Positions 33,103 through 42,411 are shown, counted from the stretch's first letter. The stretch: 64,000 bases of DNA from Desulfobacterales bacterium (GCA_034003325.1 JAVEYW010000002.1:150189-214188), one strand, 5' to 3'. Translations and numbers: made by a program. Notes: a model not told the origin generated them from the letters alone.

Positions 33103-34497
33103 CTATTGAATCAACTCGTTTTCCAGAATGGTGTCATCCGGAATAACAAACGGAGTCGGACCGGGATTATTTATGGCAACCGTTCCGATAATGGTGACAT
33201 TCTTGCCGAATGAAACATCGCCGGTGATGCTCAGGGCATCACACGCGAGCAGCGACGGCGTGCCCCGACCGAGCCGTCGGTTAAAGTCGTCGATTCGACC
33301 GAAAAAACGGGGATCGAGGTCAATTTGAATCGACTCGGTTTGCACGTTTGGATTTTGGACCAGGCTTTTTTCCGATGTGAGCAAATAGCGATCTGAACGA
33401 ATGGCGAGTAAATCATTACAGGATTTCACCGGCAGAAAGCGGGATCTGGGTACGCAGACCGCTGTAGCGCCTTCAAAAAGAAAGATCGCCGACCCCATAG
33501 CCGTTTCCACCTGATATACAGGCGGGCTGGTCTCATCCCGGGGATCAAGGGGCTTTGAATTTAAAATGAGCGGCAAAGGAACGATCCCCTCTTTTTCAAT
33601 CAGCGTCTTTAAAAAGGACAAATTGATCCAGATGTTGTTGGTATTAAAAAATCGATACCGGTTAATATCTTGAAATAATGATTTTTCCGTGGGCGGGCAC
33701 TGGGCGGTTTCGCGTAAAATCATTCGCCCGTTCCGGTGGCGGGCTAGATGTCCCCCCTTTGCGTCGGACGGTTTTCGACGGGCCACTTCGAGCATGAACG
33801 GCACCTCATGTTGAGAGAAGTACCCCAACATTCTAAGATTAAGGGCGGCCCCCAGATTATCCGAGTTGGAAATAAACGCATATTCAATGCCCTCATCCAG
33901 TAGTTGCTGCAGTAATCCGGACGAGTAAAGGCTGATATAGACATCCCCGTGCCCGGGAGGGTTCCATTCCAGCCTGGTATCCAGCGGCCATTTGGCCGGT
34001 CGAAAATCTTTTTGTGAAATTTTCGGAAATTTGTGTTGAAGAAACGTCCGCGGTTTTCGGGCCGGCTTTATCCGCATGATTTCCGCGCATGTATCTTCAT
34101 GGGTGCTGAAGCTGTTCATAAAACAAAGCGCGGTATGACCGAGATCTGCCTGCGCCAGCAAAATTTCCAGAAAAGAAAGCCCCTCTTTGGCATGAATCAG
34201 GGACTTGGCGCGGGTTAACCCCATGGTGGTTCCCAGACCACCGTTTAAAACAATACGAACAGTCCGTGGCATGACCTGTGCCCCCACCTCTTTGCATCCC
34301 GCCAGGCAATCATCTTCCTCAATTTCATCAATGTGTAAGGGCTCAATATCTTTTTCATACAACAAACCGTCGGCGCCGTTGACCACTTGCAGGTAATAAA
34401 AGGAGAAGGTGTTGATGATTCGGTCCGAAAGGCCTTCCGCCTTCATTTTTTCAATACATTCGGTTAGATAATTCGGGACAGCATCTGCAACAGGCAT
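33103..34497 (-). CDS. UDP-glucose pyrophosphorylase, eukaryote-type (UTP-glucose-1-phosphate uridylyltransferase)
   Basis: A 464-residue enzyme of the large UDPGP family, distinct from the small bacterial GalU. The nucleotide-binding loop reads IVLNGGLGTTMGLTRAKSLI (about residues 82-101). Further conserved blocks are NSFSTHEDT, the nucleotide site WNPPGHGDVYISLYSSG and YAFISNSDNLGA. A left-handed beta-helix tail follows (ITGDVSFGKNVTIIGTVAI). It makes UDP-glucose from glucose-1-phosphate and UTP, the product of the phosphorylase encoded nearby. It lies 112 bases upstream of the debranching enzyme on the same strand, possibly at the head of the glucan operon. Relatives act on UDP-N-acetylhexosamines, so the sugar is not certain. 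Confidence 0.88.
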   Translation of the reverse strand: MPVADAVPNYLTECIEKMKAEGLSDRIINTFSFYYLQVVNGADGLLYEKDIEPLHIDEIEEDDCLAGCKEVGAQVMPRTVRIVLNGGLGTTMGLTRAKSLIHAKEGLSFLEILLAQADLGHTALCFMNSFSTHEDTCAEIMRIKPARKPRTFLQHKFPKISQKDFRPAKWPLDTRLEWNPPGHGDVYISLYSSGLLQQLLDEGIEYAFISNSDNLGAALNLRMLGYFSQHEVPFMLEVARRKPSDAKGGHLARHRNGRMILRETAQCPPTEKSLFQDINRYRFFNTNNIWINLSFLKTLIEKEGIVPLPLILNSKPLDPRDETSPPVYQVETAMGSAIFLFEGATAVCVPRSRFLPVKSCNDLLAIRSDRYLLTSEKSLVQNPNVQTESIQIDLDPRFFGRIDDFNRRLGRGTPSLLACDALSITGDVSFGKNVTIIGTVAINNPGPTPFVIPDDTILENELIQ

Positions 34498-34660
34498 GAT
34501 TTTGCTATTTCCTTCCTTCAGGTATGCACAATGGGAGGGGTTATTTCTGTTCGTCTAACTTAATTCAAAAAAAGAGGGCATGTCAAACAGGAACTTAATT
34601 TCACGGCTGACGGGTAAAAACCGTTTTTTTACGTTTTTTTCAGCGCACAACAGAATGAAA

Positions 34661-35881
34661 CTATAGGTTTTTCGCCATGGCCAATTGATTCTTGTTTACA
34701 GCCAGATTCATTCGGGGTTGAACGAATTCATAATGCGTCTCCTGAAACGGCAGATATGCCAAACAATAGCTTTGCGGTGCAACATGAATCCGGTTCAAAT
34801 TTTCCGTAAAGGTCCGATGGGGTTTTATTAGGCCGGCCAGAGCAACCATAAGGCTGTCGAGGGTTTGGGAAAGCGGTGCCCCAACGGGATAAATCGTCCC
34901 TTCCGGCATACCCCGAGAGAGGGCGTCAAGGGGTTGGGCCAGGGTAGTGTTTGTAAGCAAGCGCAGATAAGTTTGAGGCAGCACCTTAAACGCTGGTCCC
35001 CAAAAATAAAATGGCAGCGTTTCCCACCGCGCCTTTACAACTGCTGGTAGATTGGCCAATCGGGCCAGGTCTGCATAAGAGTCGAGCGCAATGCCCGAAA
35101 CCGCAGCGTTAATTCTCCAGAAAGGCAAGTAGACAGCGTTATCCCCTTGCCACGGAAGAAAAGAAACGGTAATTTTTTCAAACTTGCGGCCTTTGGCTTG
35201 CCAGATCGTTCGACAGTTGTAACAGGCGATAGCCAGTGACTCCGGATGCCCAACCAAGTCCAACCCGCATTGCGGGCACAAGGCAGGAATAAAATGATAA
35301 TTTCCAGCGGGATGTTTGCCGATCAGGGCTGAAACGTCGAACCCTTTCGGTGTGGCGATCGGTTCATTAAGGACCGCATCAAAGAGTTTGTCTTCCAAAT
35401 AAAAAGGCGCATAAATCAGACTGGTTGTGTCACCGATTCCGACCCGGTATATTGCGCGGTGCGCATGCCCGGCATCGAACCGGATATTTAGAAGGTTCAT
35501 GGACGCTTTAAGCGTTAAGGTGGGCGCTATGAATTTTCCGAGAGTTTCCATTGTCACAAACCGCAACCGCAATGCTTGGCTTCGAAGGCCCAAAGAGATT
35601 GGGAAGGCCTCGGCCGGCACGGCCTGATGACTCACATCAACAAAACGATTTTGAATTCCTTCCGGAAGACACCAGAACACCATCCCCTTAAATCGCCAGT
35701 ACGGAAAATAAAGCAGTTCCTTTTCCGCGGGTGCGGCATGGGGCAAGGCATACCGGAAGTATCCGGTTGTGGTTAAATATGATTTCACCCGGCAGTAGTC
35801 ACACTGAAACAACCGCTCCGCATCGCTAAGTATAGCCGGAGCGCCGCACTGGGGGCATTGATGTTCGATAAAAAGACTAAT
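34661..35881 (-). CDS. Two-zinc-ribbon protein, partner of the SPFH protein; probable ATT start
   Basis: From the proposed start it has 406 residues. Two zinc ribbons are visible: CPQCGAPA...CDYC at the N-terminus and CPQCGLDL...CYNC near the middle; the rest is rich in aromatic YLPFWR-type segments. No canonical start codon fits. The only ATG upstream in frame (36064) lies 183 bases inside the SPFH gene, gives a low-complexity leader, and there is no in-frame GTG or TTG before the first ribbon. An ATT at 35881 overlaps the SPFH stop (ATTAG) and follows GGAGAGAAGA, a fitting ribosome-binding site. I infer coupled non-AUG initiation. The function is unknown; similar zinc-ribbon proteins accompany YdjI-type SPFH proteins. 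Confidence 0.65.
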   Translation of the reverse strand: MSLFIEHQCPQCGAPAILSDAERLFQCDYCRVKSYLTTTGYFRYALPHAAPAEKELLYFPYWRFKGMVFWCLPEGIQNRFVDVSHQAVPAEAFPISLGLRSQALRLRFVTMETLGKFIAPTLTLKASMNLLNIRFDAGHAHRAIYRVGIGDTTSLIYAPFYLEDKLFDAVLNEPIATPKGFDVSALIGKHPAGNYHFIPALCPQCGLDLVGHPESLAIACYNCRTIWQAKGRKFEKITVSFLPWQGDNAVYLPFWRINAAVSGIALDSYADLARLANLPAVVKARWETLPFYFWGPAFKVLPQTYLRLLTNTTLAQPLDALSRGMPEGTIYPVGAPLSQTLDSLMVALAGLIKPHRTFTENLNRIHVAPQSYCLAYLPFQETHYEFVQPRMNLAVNKNQLAMAKNL

Positions 35882-36986
35882 TCTTCTCTCCGCACTGACC
35901 GCAATAAACCGTGTTAGGCAAGAGTTCGGCGCTGCAATGCACGCAATGTTTCGGGGGCAATTTTTCTTCTGCCGAATGACCGCAACGGGAACAGAACCGG
36001 GCCGTGGGGGTGAGATTTTTACCGCATCTCGGACATTGCCGGAACACCACAATCTGATGCCCACAGGCGGGGCAGAACTTGGCGTCCCCGGGCACCGAAT
36101 GGTTGCATTCGGGACAGTGAAAACCCGCGGCGGCGTCCGGTGTCGTAGTCCCTTCGAAATACCGGCTGAACATGGCGGGCATCATAAACCCCATGGCCAT
36201 TCCCATGCCGCCGCCCTCGGTTTCGGACGCCTTTTCCATCGCCATGGCGGCTTTCATCTTCATCAGCTTGTCCATGTCCTGAAAGACGCCCATACGGCTG
36301 CGGTCGTCAATGGCTTTTTGCACGTCCGGTGGCGGCGTGACAGCATTGATGTAGAGGTGCGTCAATCGAAGGCCGAAATGGACAAAATCTTCGGATAGGC
36401 GTTGTTGAAGGCCTTCTGAAAGTTCATCATACCGGGCCGGCAGGTTCAAAATGGAGTCGATTTTTTCTCCCATAAAATCGTTAAACCGTGAAAGAATAAC
36501 CCGGCTTAGATATTCCTCGACGGCATCCGTGGTAAAGAGACCTTGGGTTCCCACCATGGTGTTGATAAACAAAACGGGTTGAAACACCTGAAAGTTAAAC
36601 AAACCAAAGGCGCGGAGCCGTATCAGTCCCAGCTGCGAATCCTTGAAAGCGACCGGATCCCTGGTTCCCCAGGTGTAATTGGTGAACACCTTCAAGTTTA
36701 CGAAATACACTTCTGCCCGCAAGGGGCTGCTCATGGCCCAGGGAAGACTGGCTATTTTGGTCAATATGGGAATATTGGCTGTTTTAAGCGTATGCCGGCC
36801 CCGTCCAAACACGCCCATCGCTTTGCCCTGATAGAAAAAAACGGCTGATTGGCTTTCCCGAACGGTTAACTGCGCGCCATACTTAATCTCCCCAGAGCCT
36901 TTTTCCGGAAACCGTTGAACCAGGGTGCGGCCCGAGTCATCCAGCCATTCGATATTCTCAAGAAACACAAGGTGGTTACTATTCAT
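35877..36986 (-). CDS. SPFH-domain protein with C-terminal double zinc ribbon (YdjI-type)
   Basis: A 369-residue protein. An SPFH/band-7 domain (about 30-230: RESQSAVFFYQGKAMGVFGRGRHTLKTANIP, then FNFQVFQPVLFINTMVG) is followed by a Met/Gly-rich hinge (GGGMGMAMGFMMPAMF). Four CxxC-type knuckle pairs follow: CPECN/CPACG, CPRCG/CSRCG and CVHCS/CGQCG. No N-terminal membrane anchor is visible, as in Bacillus YdjI, which binds membranes through partners. It starts ATG at 36986 with AGAGGATGACC just before it, and overlaps the second zinc-ribbon gene. The job is unknown; a membrane-domain scaffold is the usual guess. Confidence 0.85.
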   Translation of the reverse strand: MNSNHLVFLENIEWLDDSGRTLVQRFPEKGSGEIKYGAQLTVRESQSAVFFYQGKAMGVFGRGRHTLKTANIPILTKIASLPWAMSSPLRAEVYFVNLKVFTNYTWGTRDPVAFKDSQLGLIRLRAFGLFNFQVFQPVLFINTMVGTQGLFTTDAVEEYLSRVILSRFNDFMGEKIDSILNLPARYDELSEGLQQRLSEDFVHFGLRLTHLYINAVTPPPDVQKAIDDRSRMGVFQDMDKLMKMKAAMAMEKASETEGGGMGMAMGFMMPAMFSRYFEGTTTPDAAAGFHCPECNHSVPGDAKFCPACGHQIVVFRQCPRCGKNLTPTARFCSRCGHSAEEKLPPKHCVHCSAELLPNTVYCGQCGEKN

Positions 36987-37265
36987 GGAAGGTCATCCTC
37001 TGCAGGTTGGTGATATCAGACAGCCCACATCTGGTGAAATCCTTTGAAATATAAAAGACAAAGTGGTCATTTCAGGATGAATTGGCTGCGATCATTACAA
37101 ATACGGCCGGGCATGTCAAGCTGGTGTACCCCTTATTCGGCATAAGGTTTGATTTTTGCGATTAGGGCGAGTAAAAAATAGGAAGCGTGATGGCATAAAA
37201 GTCGGCTAACGGGCATTACCCAAAGGGGTGATGGCTTCAATCATTTGATTATTGCGGGTGAGCCA

Positions 37266-37760
37266 ATGAAGACCGTATTTTTTCTCATGTTAAGCGGATG
37301 GTTATGGGTGGCGTTTCCTGCGGCTGCTGAAATGTACCGATATGTTGATGATAACGGAGTGATGCATTACACCAATGATCTGACAACGGTTCCGGAAAAC
37401 AAGCGTTTGGAGGTCATGGAACAAAACGAATATCAATATGCCGCTCCGGCGGATAACAGTGCCCAACCCACAACAGAATCTGATTATCAGCAACGGGAAG
37501 CCGAGGATGCAATTCAAAAAGAGCAAATTGCTCGGAAAAAGGAACTCAAAAAAAGAAAAGACGCGCTTGAAAAGGAATATCAGAGGTTATTAACGCAAAA
37601 GCAGGCGATAGATGACGATGAAGGGTTTCAGTCAAGAAGAAATAAAAGAAAATATAAAAACCGCCCTTACATAAAGGCGTTGATAGAAAAGGAACAAACG
37701 ATTCACACCCGAATGGTTGAGATAGAAGCGGAAATTAAACGTCTTGAATTGCAGCCTTAG
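37266..37760 (+). CDS. Secreted DUF4124-domain protein with coiled-coil C-terminus
   Basis: The protein has 164 residues from the ATG at 37266, which places a clean signal peptide (MKTVFFLMLSGWLWVAFPAAA) first; an upstream in-frame ATG at 37245 would bury it. The mature N-terminus reads EMYRYVDDNGVMHYTNDL, the DUF4124 signature. From about residue 80 a Lys/Glu-rich helix follows (EQIARKKELKKRKDALEKEYQRLL and IHTRMVEIEAEIKRLEL), probably a coiled coil. It is expected in the periplasm. Its stop faces that of rsmE with 12 bases between. No function is known for the family. Confidence 0.85.
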   Translation: MKTVFFLMLSGWLWVAFPAAAEMYRYVDDNGVMHYTNDLTTVPENKRLEVMEQNEYQYAAPADNSAQPTTESDYQQREAEDAIQKEQIARKKELKKRKDALEKEYQRLLTQKQAIDDDEGFQSRRNKRKYKNRPYIKALIEKEQTIHTRMVEIEAEIKRLELQP

Positions 37761-37772
37761 ATACCGACGGCG

Positions 37773-38537
37773 TTATGCCGGTCGCCACGGTTGTCCGCCC
37801 AAATCGCCGAAGATATATTGCATCAGGCTGCATGCAACCAGGGCGGCTGTTTCAGCCCGCAAGATGCGGGGGCCCAGCGTGGCGGTCACAAACCCGGCGG
37901 CGGTTGCGGTTTCTATCTCTTTTTCAGTCAGGCCACCCTCCGGCCCGAGTAAAATAAAGATCTGTTTTCCCCGCTCGGGATCCGGACTGAATATTGACGT
38001 CGGTACGGGGTCAACCGCTTTTTCCCAGAAAGCGATTTTTAGTGCGCATGGCGCACTCAGCCTGATCACTTCTTCATAAGAAGCCGCTGCGATCATTTCC
38101 GGCGCATGACTTCGGCGGCATTGCTTTAAAGACTCCCGAATTATTTTTTGCCACCGTTCGGCCCGGGCATCTATCCTGTGACCTTCCGGTCGCGGGACGG
38201 ATCGATGGGCAAAATACGGAATCACTCGGTTGATGCCGAGCTCCGTTAGTGACCGGATCAGGGTATCCATTTTTTTCTCTTTTAAAAAGGCCTGCGCGAT
38301 GGTGATATGGACGGGGGATTCCGAAGCACAGGATCTGCGATCGAGAATTGAGACGGAGACGCGATCTTGAGCGATGTCCGTCACGCGGGCGGTGTACTCT
38401 TTGCCCGCACCATCAAAAAGAATAATGGGCGCACCCGGTTTAAGGCGCAAAACAGAGCGAATATGCCTTGAATCGGTCTCCGACAAGCATGCGGTATCGC
38501 CCTCGGCGGTAGTGGGATCAATGAAAAAGCGTCGCAT
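37773..38537 (-). CDS. rsmE: 16S rRNA m3U1498 methyltransferase
   Basis: The protein has about 254 residues from the ATG at 38537 (MRRFFIDP), the usual start of the family; a longer frame begins at 38588. RsmE methylates N3 of U1498 in 16S rRNA using SAM. It has an N-terminal PUA-like domain (HIRSVLRLKPGAPIILFDGAG) and a SPOUT methyltransferase domain, with the knot region ILLGPEGGLTEKEIETA and LGPRILRAETAALVA. All SPOUT motifs are intact. It is read divergently from the acidic repeat protein gene. Confidence 0.95.
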   Translation of the reverse strand: MRRFFIDPTTAEGDTACLSETDSRHIRSVLRLKPGAPIILFDGAGKEYTARVTDIAQDRVSVSILDRRSCASESPVHITIAQAFLKEKKMDTLIRSLTELGINRVIPYFAHRSVPRPEGHRIDARAERWQKIIRESLKQCRRSHAPEMIAAASYEEVIRLSAPCALKIAFWEKAVDPVPTSIFSPDPERGKQIFILLGPEGGLTEKEIETATAAGFVTATLGPRILRAETAALVACSLMQYIFGDLGGQPWRPA

Positions 38538-38675
38538 AATCAGCTTATTACACCCAAACAAACGGAAATGCAAACCGTCTTGACACACCGGGCACCCTAT
38601 GGTACAGATTTCAAAATATTATTAAGGGCTTGCTTTTATCTTCCGCACAAGCTTTATAACGACATTGGGGGTTTC

Positions 38676-39557
38676 ATGAACGAAAAAAGAAATTTCGAGA
38701 AAACACCCAAGGAGGAAATGTTTTCCGAGGAGGATGATTTTCTTGAATTAACGGACGAAGCCGCGCCTATGGAGACAGGCGACAGCGACATTATCATGCT
38801 TCACGAGGAAGTTTCCCCCGAGCCGGCGGTCGGCGCATCCGAGGCCGATATTCTTGATTTGACCGAAGACGTATTGTTACCGGATGAAGTGAACGATATG
38901 GACCTTCTCGAATTGCTGGAGGAGGCTTCGGATACAGCGGTTGCAGACGATGATGATGATGACATTTTGGACCTTACGGAGGAAACACCGATAACGGCCG
39001 TGAACGATAGTGCTGGGATCAGGCGTTCCCAAAAAGCATTGTCCTTCCCGGCCCCGAAAAACGATGAAGATATTCTGGAGTTAAGTGAAGCGGCGCCCGG
39101 CGAGGATTTTTCAGAGCCGGCCACCGTGCCTGCGGAAGCGGCTGAAGGTGATGCCGACATGGAAGATATTTTGATGCTGCTTGAAGATGAAAGCACTGAA
39201 TCGGACAAGGTTATTCCGCCGAAAGAAAGTGCGCTTGCCCCCCGCGCAAAAGATCTGCTTGAAGACGGCTTTGAACTTGGGGAAGCATTGGATGCGGCGA
39301 TAGATGCGGAAGCAGCGGCGGATAAAGCGGCAGTAGGCGCAATGGGAATGAGCTTGGCGGATGCGTCTGACGAGAACCAGCTTGCAACGTTGCCGGTTTC
39401 CAACACTCAAGTGGAGGCGGCGCTTGAACGGGTAATAGAAAGAATGCTGGGCGAAAAAATGTACCGCCTGCTTACGGCAGCCATTGAAAAAGCGGTGACA
39501 AACGAAATCAAACGCCTGAAAAAACTTTTGGCAAGCAATTTGTCCGATATGGAATAA
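38676..39557 (+). CDS. Acidic repeat protein with conserved helical C-terminus (PopZ-like layout), unknown function
   Basis: A protein of 293 residues starting at MNEKRN (ATG 38676). It is strongly acidic and probably disordered over most of its length. A short motif of the form D-[IFL]-L-[ED]-L-[TSL]-[ED] recurs at least six times (DFLELTDE, DILDLTED, DLLELLEE, DILDLTEE, DILELSEA, DILMLLED). A Pro/Ala-rich linker leads to a helical tail (VEAALERVIERMLGEKMYRLL, then AIEKAVTNEIKRLKKLL). Short motifs plus a helical C-terminal block recall hub proteins such as alphaproteobacterial PopZ, but I see no proof of homology. There is no signal peptide or membrane segment. valS follows after 193 bases. 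Confidence 0.6.
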   Translation: MNEKRNFEKTPKEEMFSEEDDFLELTDEAAPMETGDSDIIMLHEEVSPEPAVGASEADILDLTEDVLLPDEVNDMDLLELLEEASDTAVADDDDDDILDLTEETPITAVNDSAGIRRSQKALSFPAPKNDEDILELSEAAPGEDFSEPATVPAEAAEGDADMEDILMLLEDESTESDKVIPPKESALAPRAKDLLEDGFELGEALDAAIDAEAAADKAAVGAMGMSLADASDENQLATLPVSNTQVEAALERVIERMLGEKMYRLLTAAIEKAVTNEIKRLKKLLASNLSDME

Positions 39558-39569
39558 ACCGGTACGCAA

Positions 39570-39593
39570 GCCATCCGGCAAATGCCGGATGGC
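39570..39593. repeat. Perfect short inverted repeat downstream of the acidic repeat protein
   Basis: GCCATCCGGCA at 39570-39580 pairs perfectly with TGCCGGATGGC at 39583-39593, with only two bases between them, so the innermost pairs cannot form. No T tract follows, so it is not a standard terminator. It could be an mRNA 3'-end protecting hairpin or a Rho-dependent stop structure. Confidence 0.6.
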
Positions 39594-39750
39594 CGAACGG
39601 CATAACCACCAAGCCCCCCATTCCTGTTGCCGGCCGATAATCCCCTTTTCATTTATTTAAAGGTTGTGTATAACGCCGCCGGATAGAAGGCTGCGTGTTC
39701 AGCTAATGGCGCTTGCGCCCAGCTGAGAGCGGATTAAGGAGTAGATTCAA

Positions 39751-42411
39751 ATGAGTAGTGATTCTTTGGACAAAGGGTATGAACCCCATGCGGTGGAGAA
39801 AAAATGGTACGCTTTTTGGCAACAGGAAGGCCTTTTTTCTGCCCAAGAAAGCAGTGACCGGAAAGCCTATTCCATTGTCATACCACCGCCCAATGTCACG
39901 GGCGTGTTGCACATGGGACATGCGCTGAATAATACGTTGCAGGATATTCTGTGCCGGTATCGTCGTCTTCGGGGTGATAATGTGTTGTGGATGCCCGGAA
40001 CGGATCATGCCGGTATCGCAACCCAAAACGTCGTGGAAAAACAACTGGCGGCGGAGGGCTGGACCCGAAACGATCTGGGAAGAGAAAAATTCATTGAAGC
40101 GGTTTGGCAATGGCGGGAAAAATCCGGCAGTGCCATCATTCATCAGCTAAAACGGATGGGTGCGTCCTGTGACTGGGACCGCGAGCGGTTTACCATGGAC
40201 GAGGGGCTCTCCCGCGCGGTTCGAAAAGTATTTGTTCAACTTTATGAAGAAGGACTCATCTATCGCGGCAATTATATCATCAACTGGTGCCCGCGATGCC
40301 ATACGGCCTTGTCGGATCTGGAAGTAGAGCATGAAGAGCTGGACGGCAATATGTATCATATCCGGTACCCGTTTGCCGACAAATCCGGCAGCATTACGGT
40401 GGCCACGACGCGACCGGAAACCATGCTGGGAGATACGGCCGTGGCCGTTCACCCCGAAGATGAGCGGTATGTGAACCTTTCGACCGATTCGGTGATGTTG
40501 CCGCTGATGAACCGGAAAATTCCGATTATAAAGGATGCCTACGTGGACCGCTCGGTTGGCACCGGTGGGCTCAAGGTAACCCCCGCACATGATCCCAATG
40601 ACTTTGAAATCGGCCAACGCCACGACCTGCCCCATATTAAGGTGATCGGGGATGACGGCCGCATGACGGAAGATGCCGGCATTTTTCAGGGACTGGACCG
40701 GTTTGAGTGCCGGAAAGCCGTACTGGCCGCGCTGAAAGAAATCGGTCTGTTAGAAAAAATCGAGTCCATTCGTCACGGCGTGGGGCATTGCTATCGCTGT
40801 AAATCCATCATTGAGCCGAATCTGTCCAGGCAGTGGTTTGTAAAAGCCAAGCCGCTGGCTGAAAAAGCCATTGCCGCGGTGAAAAATGGCGAGACGAAAA
40901 TCATTCCGAGCCTCTGGGAAGCCACCTATTTTGACTGGCTCAACAATATTCGGGATTGGTGCATTTCCCGCCAGATATGGTGGGGCCATCAGATTCCGGC
41001 CTGGACGTGCGAGGCCTGCGGAGAGATGGTGGTTGCCATGACCGCGCCGACGACTTGCCCGGGTTGCGGCGCCGCTGATCCGGTGCAGGAAGCCGATGTG
41101 CTGGACACCTGGTTCAGCTCCGCGCTGTGGCCCTTTTCCACCATGGGCTGGCCGGATGAAACCGAACTGCTCAAGACCTTCTATCCCACTTCGGTGCTGG
41201 TGACCGGATTTGACATCCTTTTTTTCTGGGTGGCCCGTATGATGATGATGGGGCTTCACTTCATGAAAGCGGTTCCCTTCAAGGACGTATACGTGCATGC
41301 CCTGGTGCGGGATGAAGAAGGCAAAAAGATGAGTAAATCCAAGGGCAATGTGATTGATCCCCTGGAGATAATCGATGAATTCGGAACGGATGCTTTTCGG
41401 TTCACGCTGGCGGCCTTTGCCGCGCAGGGCCGGGATGTCAAAATGTCCAAACGCCGGGTGGAAGGGTATCAGCACTTTATCAATAAACTCTGGAATGCGG
41501 CGCGCTTTTCCATGATGCACGAAGTGGAGGCATCGATTGCCGACGATGCCGACCGAAGATCCGTTCCGGACCGCTGGATTTTATCCCGGCTGCGCCATGT
41601 GACCGAGACGGTAACCAACGCGTTGGATACCTACCGCTTTAACGATGCGGCCGGCGCTCTGTACCAGTTTGCCTGGCATGAATTCTGCGACTGGTACTTG
41701 GAAGCCATCAAACCGGTGCTCTATAACCCGGAAAGTCCCGAAGACCGCCGTGCCACCATCGGCGTGCTCCGTCTGGTGCTTCAGGAAACACTGGTGCTGC
41801 TGCATCCCTTTATTCCCTTCGTGACCGAAGAGATTTGGCACAAGCTTCTGCCGAATGCGGGCTCCATCATGACCGCCGCTTACCCGCTGGCAGCGGCGGA
41901 TTTAAACGGCATTGTCCGGAATGCGGATGCGGAAGCAAAAATGAATCAGCTCATTCAACTCATTACCGGGGTGCGAAATATTCGCGGCGAGATGAACTTG
42001 CCGCCGTCCCAGGCTTTGGACGTGCAGGTTCAGTCTTCGAATGCGGGTGTTCGGGAAACCCTTTCGCAGTTTGAGTCTCTTGCCAAGGGGCTTGCCCGAT
42101 TAAAGTCGCTTTCCGTCACGATAGCAGGCAAGCGTCCGCCCGCCTCGGCCACTGCCGTTACGGATGATGCGACGATTTATGTGCCCCTATCCGGTATTTT
42201 GGATGTGGACCTGGAAATCGAGCGACTCGCTAAAGAGATTAAGAAGCTCGATGGCGAGCTTGGCGGCCTTACCCAAAAACTGTCCAACCAGGGGTTTTTG
42301 GGCAAAGCGCCGCCGGAGGTGGTTGAAAAAGTAAAGGAAAAGCATGCGCTGTTAACCGAAAAGCGAATCAAGCTTCAAGCGAACCTGGCCAGAATTAAGG
42401 AAATCGTATGA
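39751..42411 (+). CDS. valS: Valyl-tRNA synthetase
   Basis: An 886-residue class I synthetase that charges tRNA-Val and edits threonine. The HIGH motif is HMGH (residue about 53) and the KMSKS loop is present (EEGKKMSKSKGN). The editing domain is complete (TVATTRPETMLGDTAVAVHP). The C-terminal arm is a coiled coil (LEIERLAKEIKKLDGELGGL), as usual for ValRS. The ATG at 39751 is preceded by AAGGAG. The stop overlaps the nadC start by four bases (ATGA), so nadC is translationally coupled to it. Confidence 0.98.
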   Translation: MSSDSLDKGYEPHAVEKKWYAFWQQEGLFSAQESSDRKAYSIVIPPPNVTGVLHMGHALNNTLQDILCRYRRLRGDNVLWMPGTDHAGIATQNVVEKQLAAEGWTRNDLGREKFIEAVWQWREKSGSAIIHQLKRMGASCDWDRERFTMDEGLSRAVRKVFVQLYEEGLIYRGNYIINWCPRCHTALSDLEVEHEELDGNMYHIRYPFADKSGSITVATTRPETMLGDTAVAVHPEDERYVNLSTDSVMLPLMNRKIPIIKDAYVDRSVGTGGLKVTPAHDPNDFEIGQRHDLPHIKVIGDDGRMTEDAGIFQGLDRFECRKAVLAALKEIGLLEKIESIRHGVGHCYRCKSIIEPNLSRQWFVKAKPLAEKAIAAVKNGETKIIPSLWEATYFDWLNNIRDWCISRQIWWGHQIPAWTCEACGEMVVAMTAPTTCPGCGAADPVQEADVLDTWFSSALWPFSTMGWPDETELLKTFYPTSVLVTGFDILFFWVARMMMMGLHFMKAVPFKDVYVHALVRDEEGKKMSKSKGNVIDPLEIIDEFGTDAFRFTLAAFAAQGRDVKMSKRRVEGYQHFINKLWNAARFSMMHEVEASIADDADRRSVPDRWILSRLRHVTETVTNALDTYRFNDAAGALYQFAWHEFCDWYLEAIKPVLYNPESPEDRRATIGVLRLVLQETLVLLHPFIPFVTEEIWHKLLPNAGSIMTAAYPLAAADLNGIVRNADAEAKMNQLIQLITGVRNIRGEMNLPPSQALDVQVQSSNAGVRETLSQFESLAKGLARLKSLSVTIAGKRPPASATAVTDDATIYVPLSGILDVDLEIERLAKEIKKLDGELGGLTQKLSNQGFLGKAPPEVVEKVKEKHALLTEKRIKLQANLARIKEIV

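Noticed and set aside
38801..39406. Ser/Ala-rich frame antisense to the acidic repeat protein
   Set aside because: Poly-Ser is the expected complement of Glu/Asp-rich codons; there is no ribosome-binding site or conserved motif.
40750..41520. Open frame (256 codons) antisense to valS
   Set aside because: It is a shadow of the valS coding sequence, rich in His, Gly and Pro with no domain pattern.
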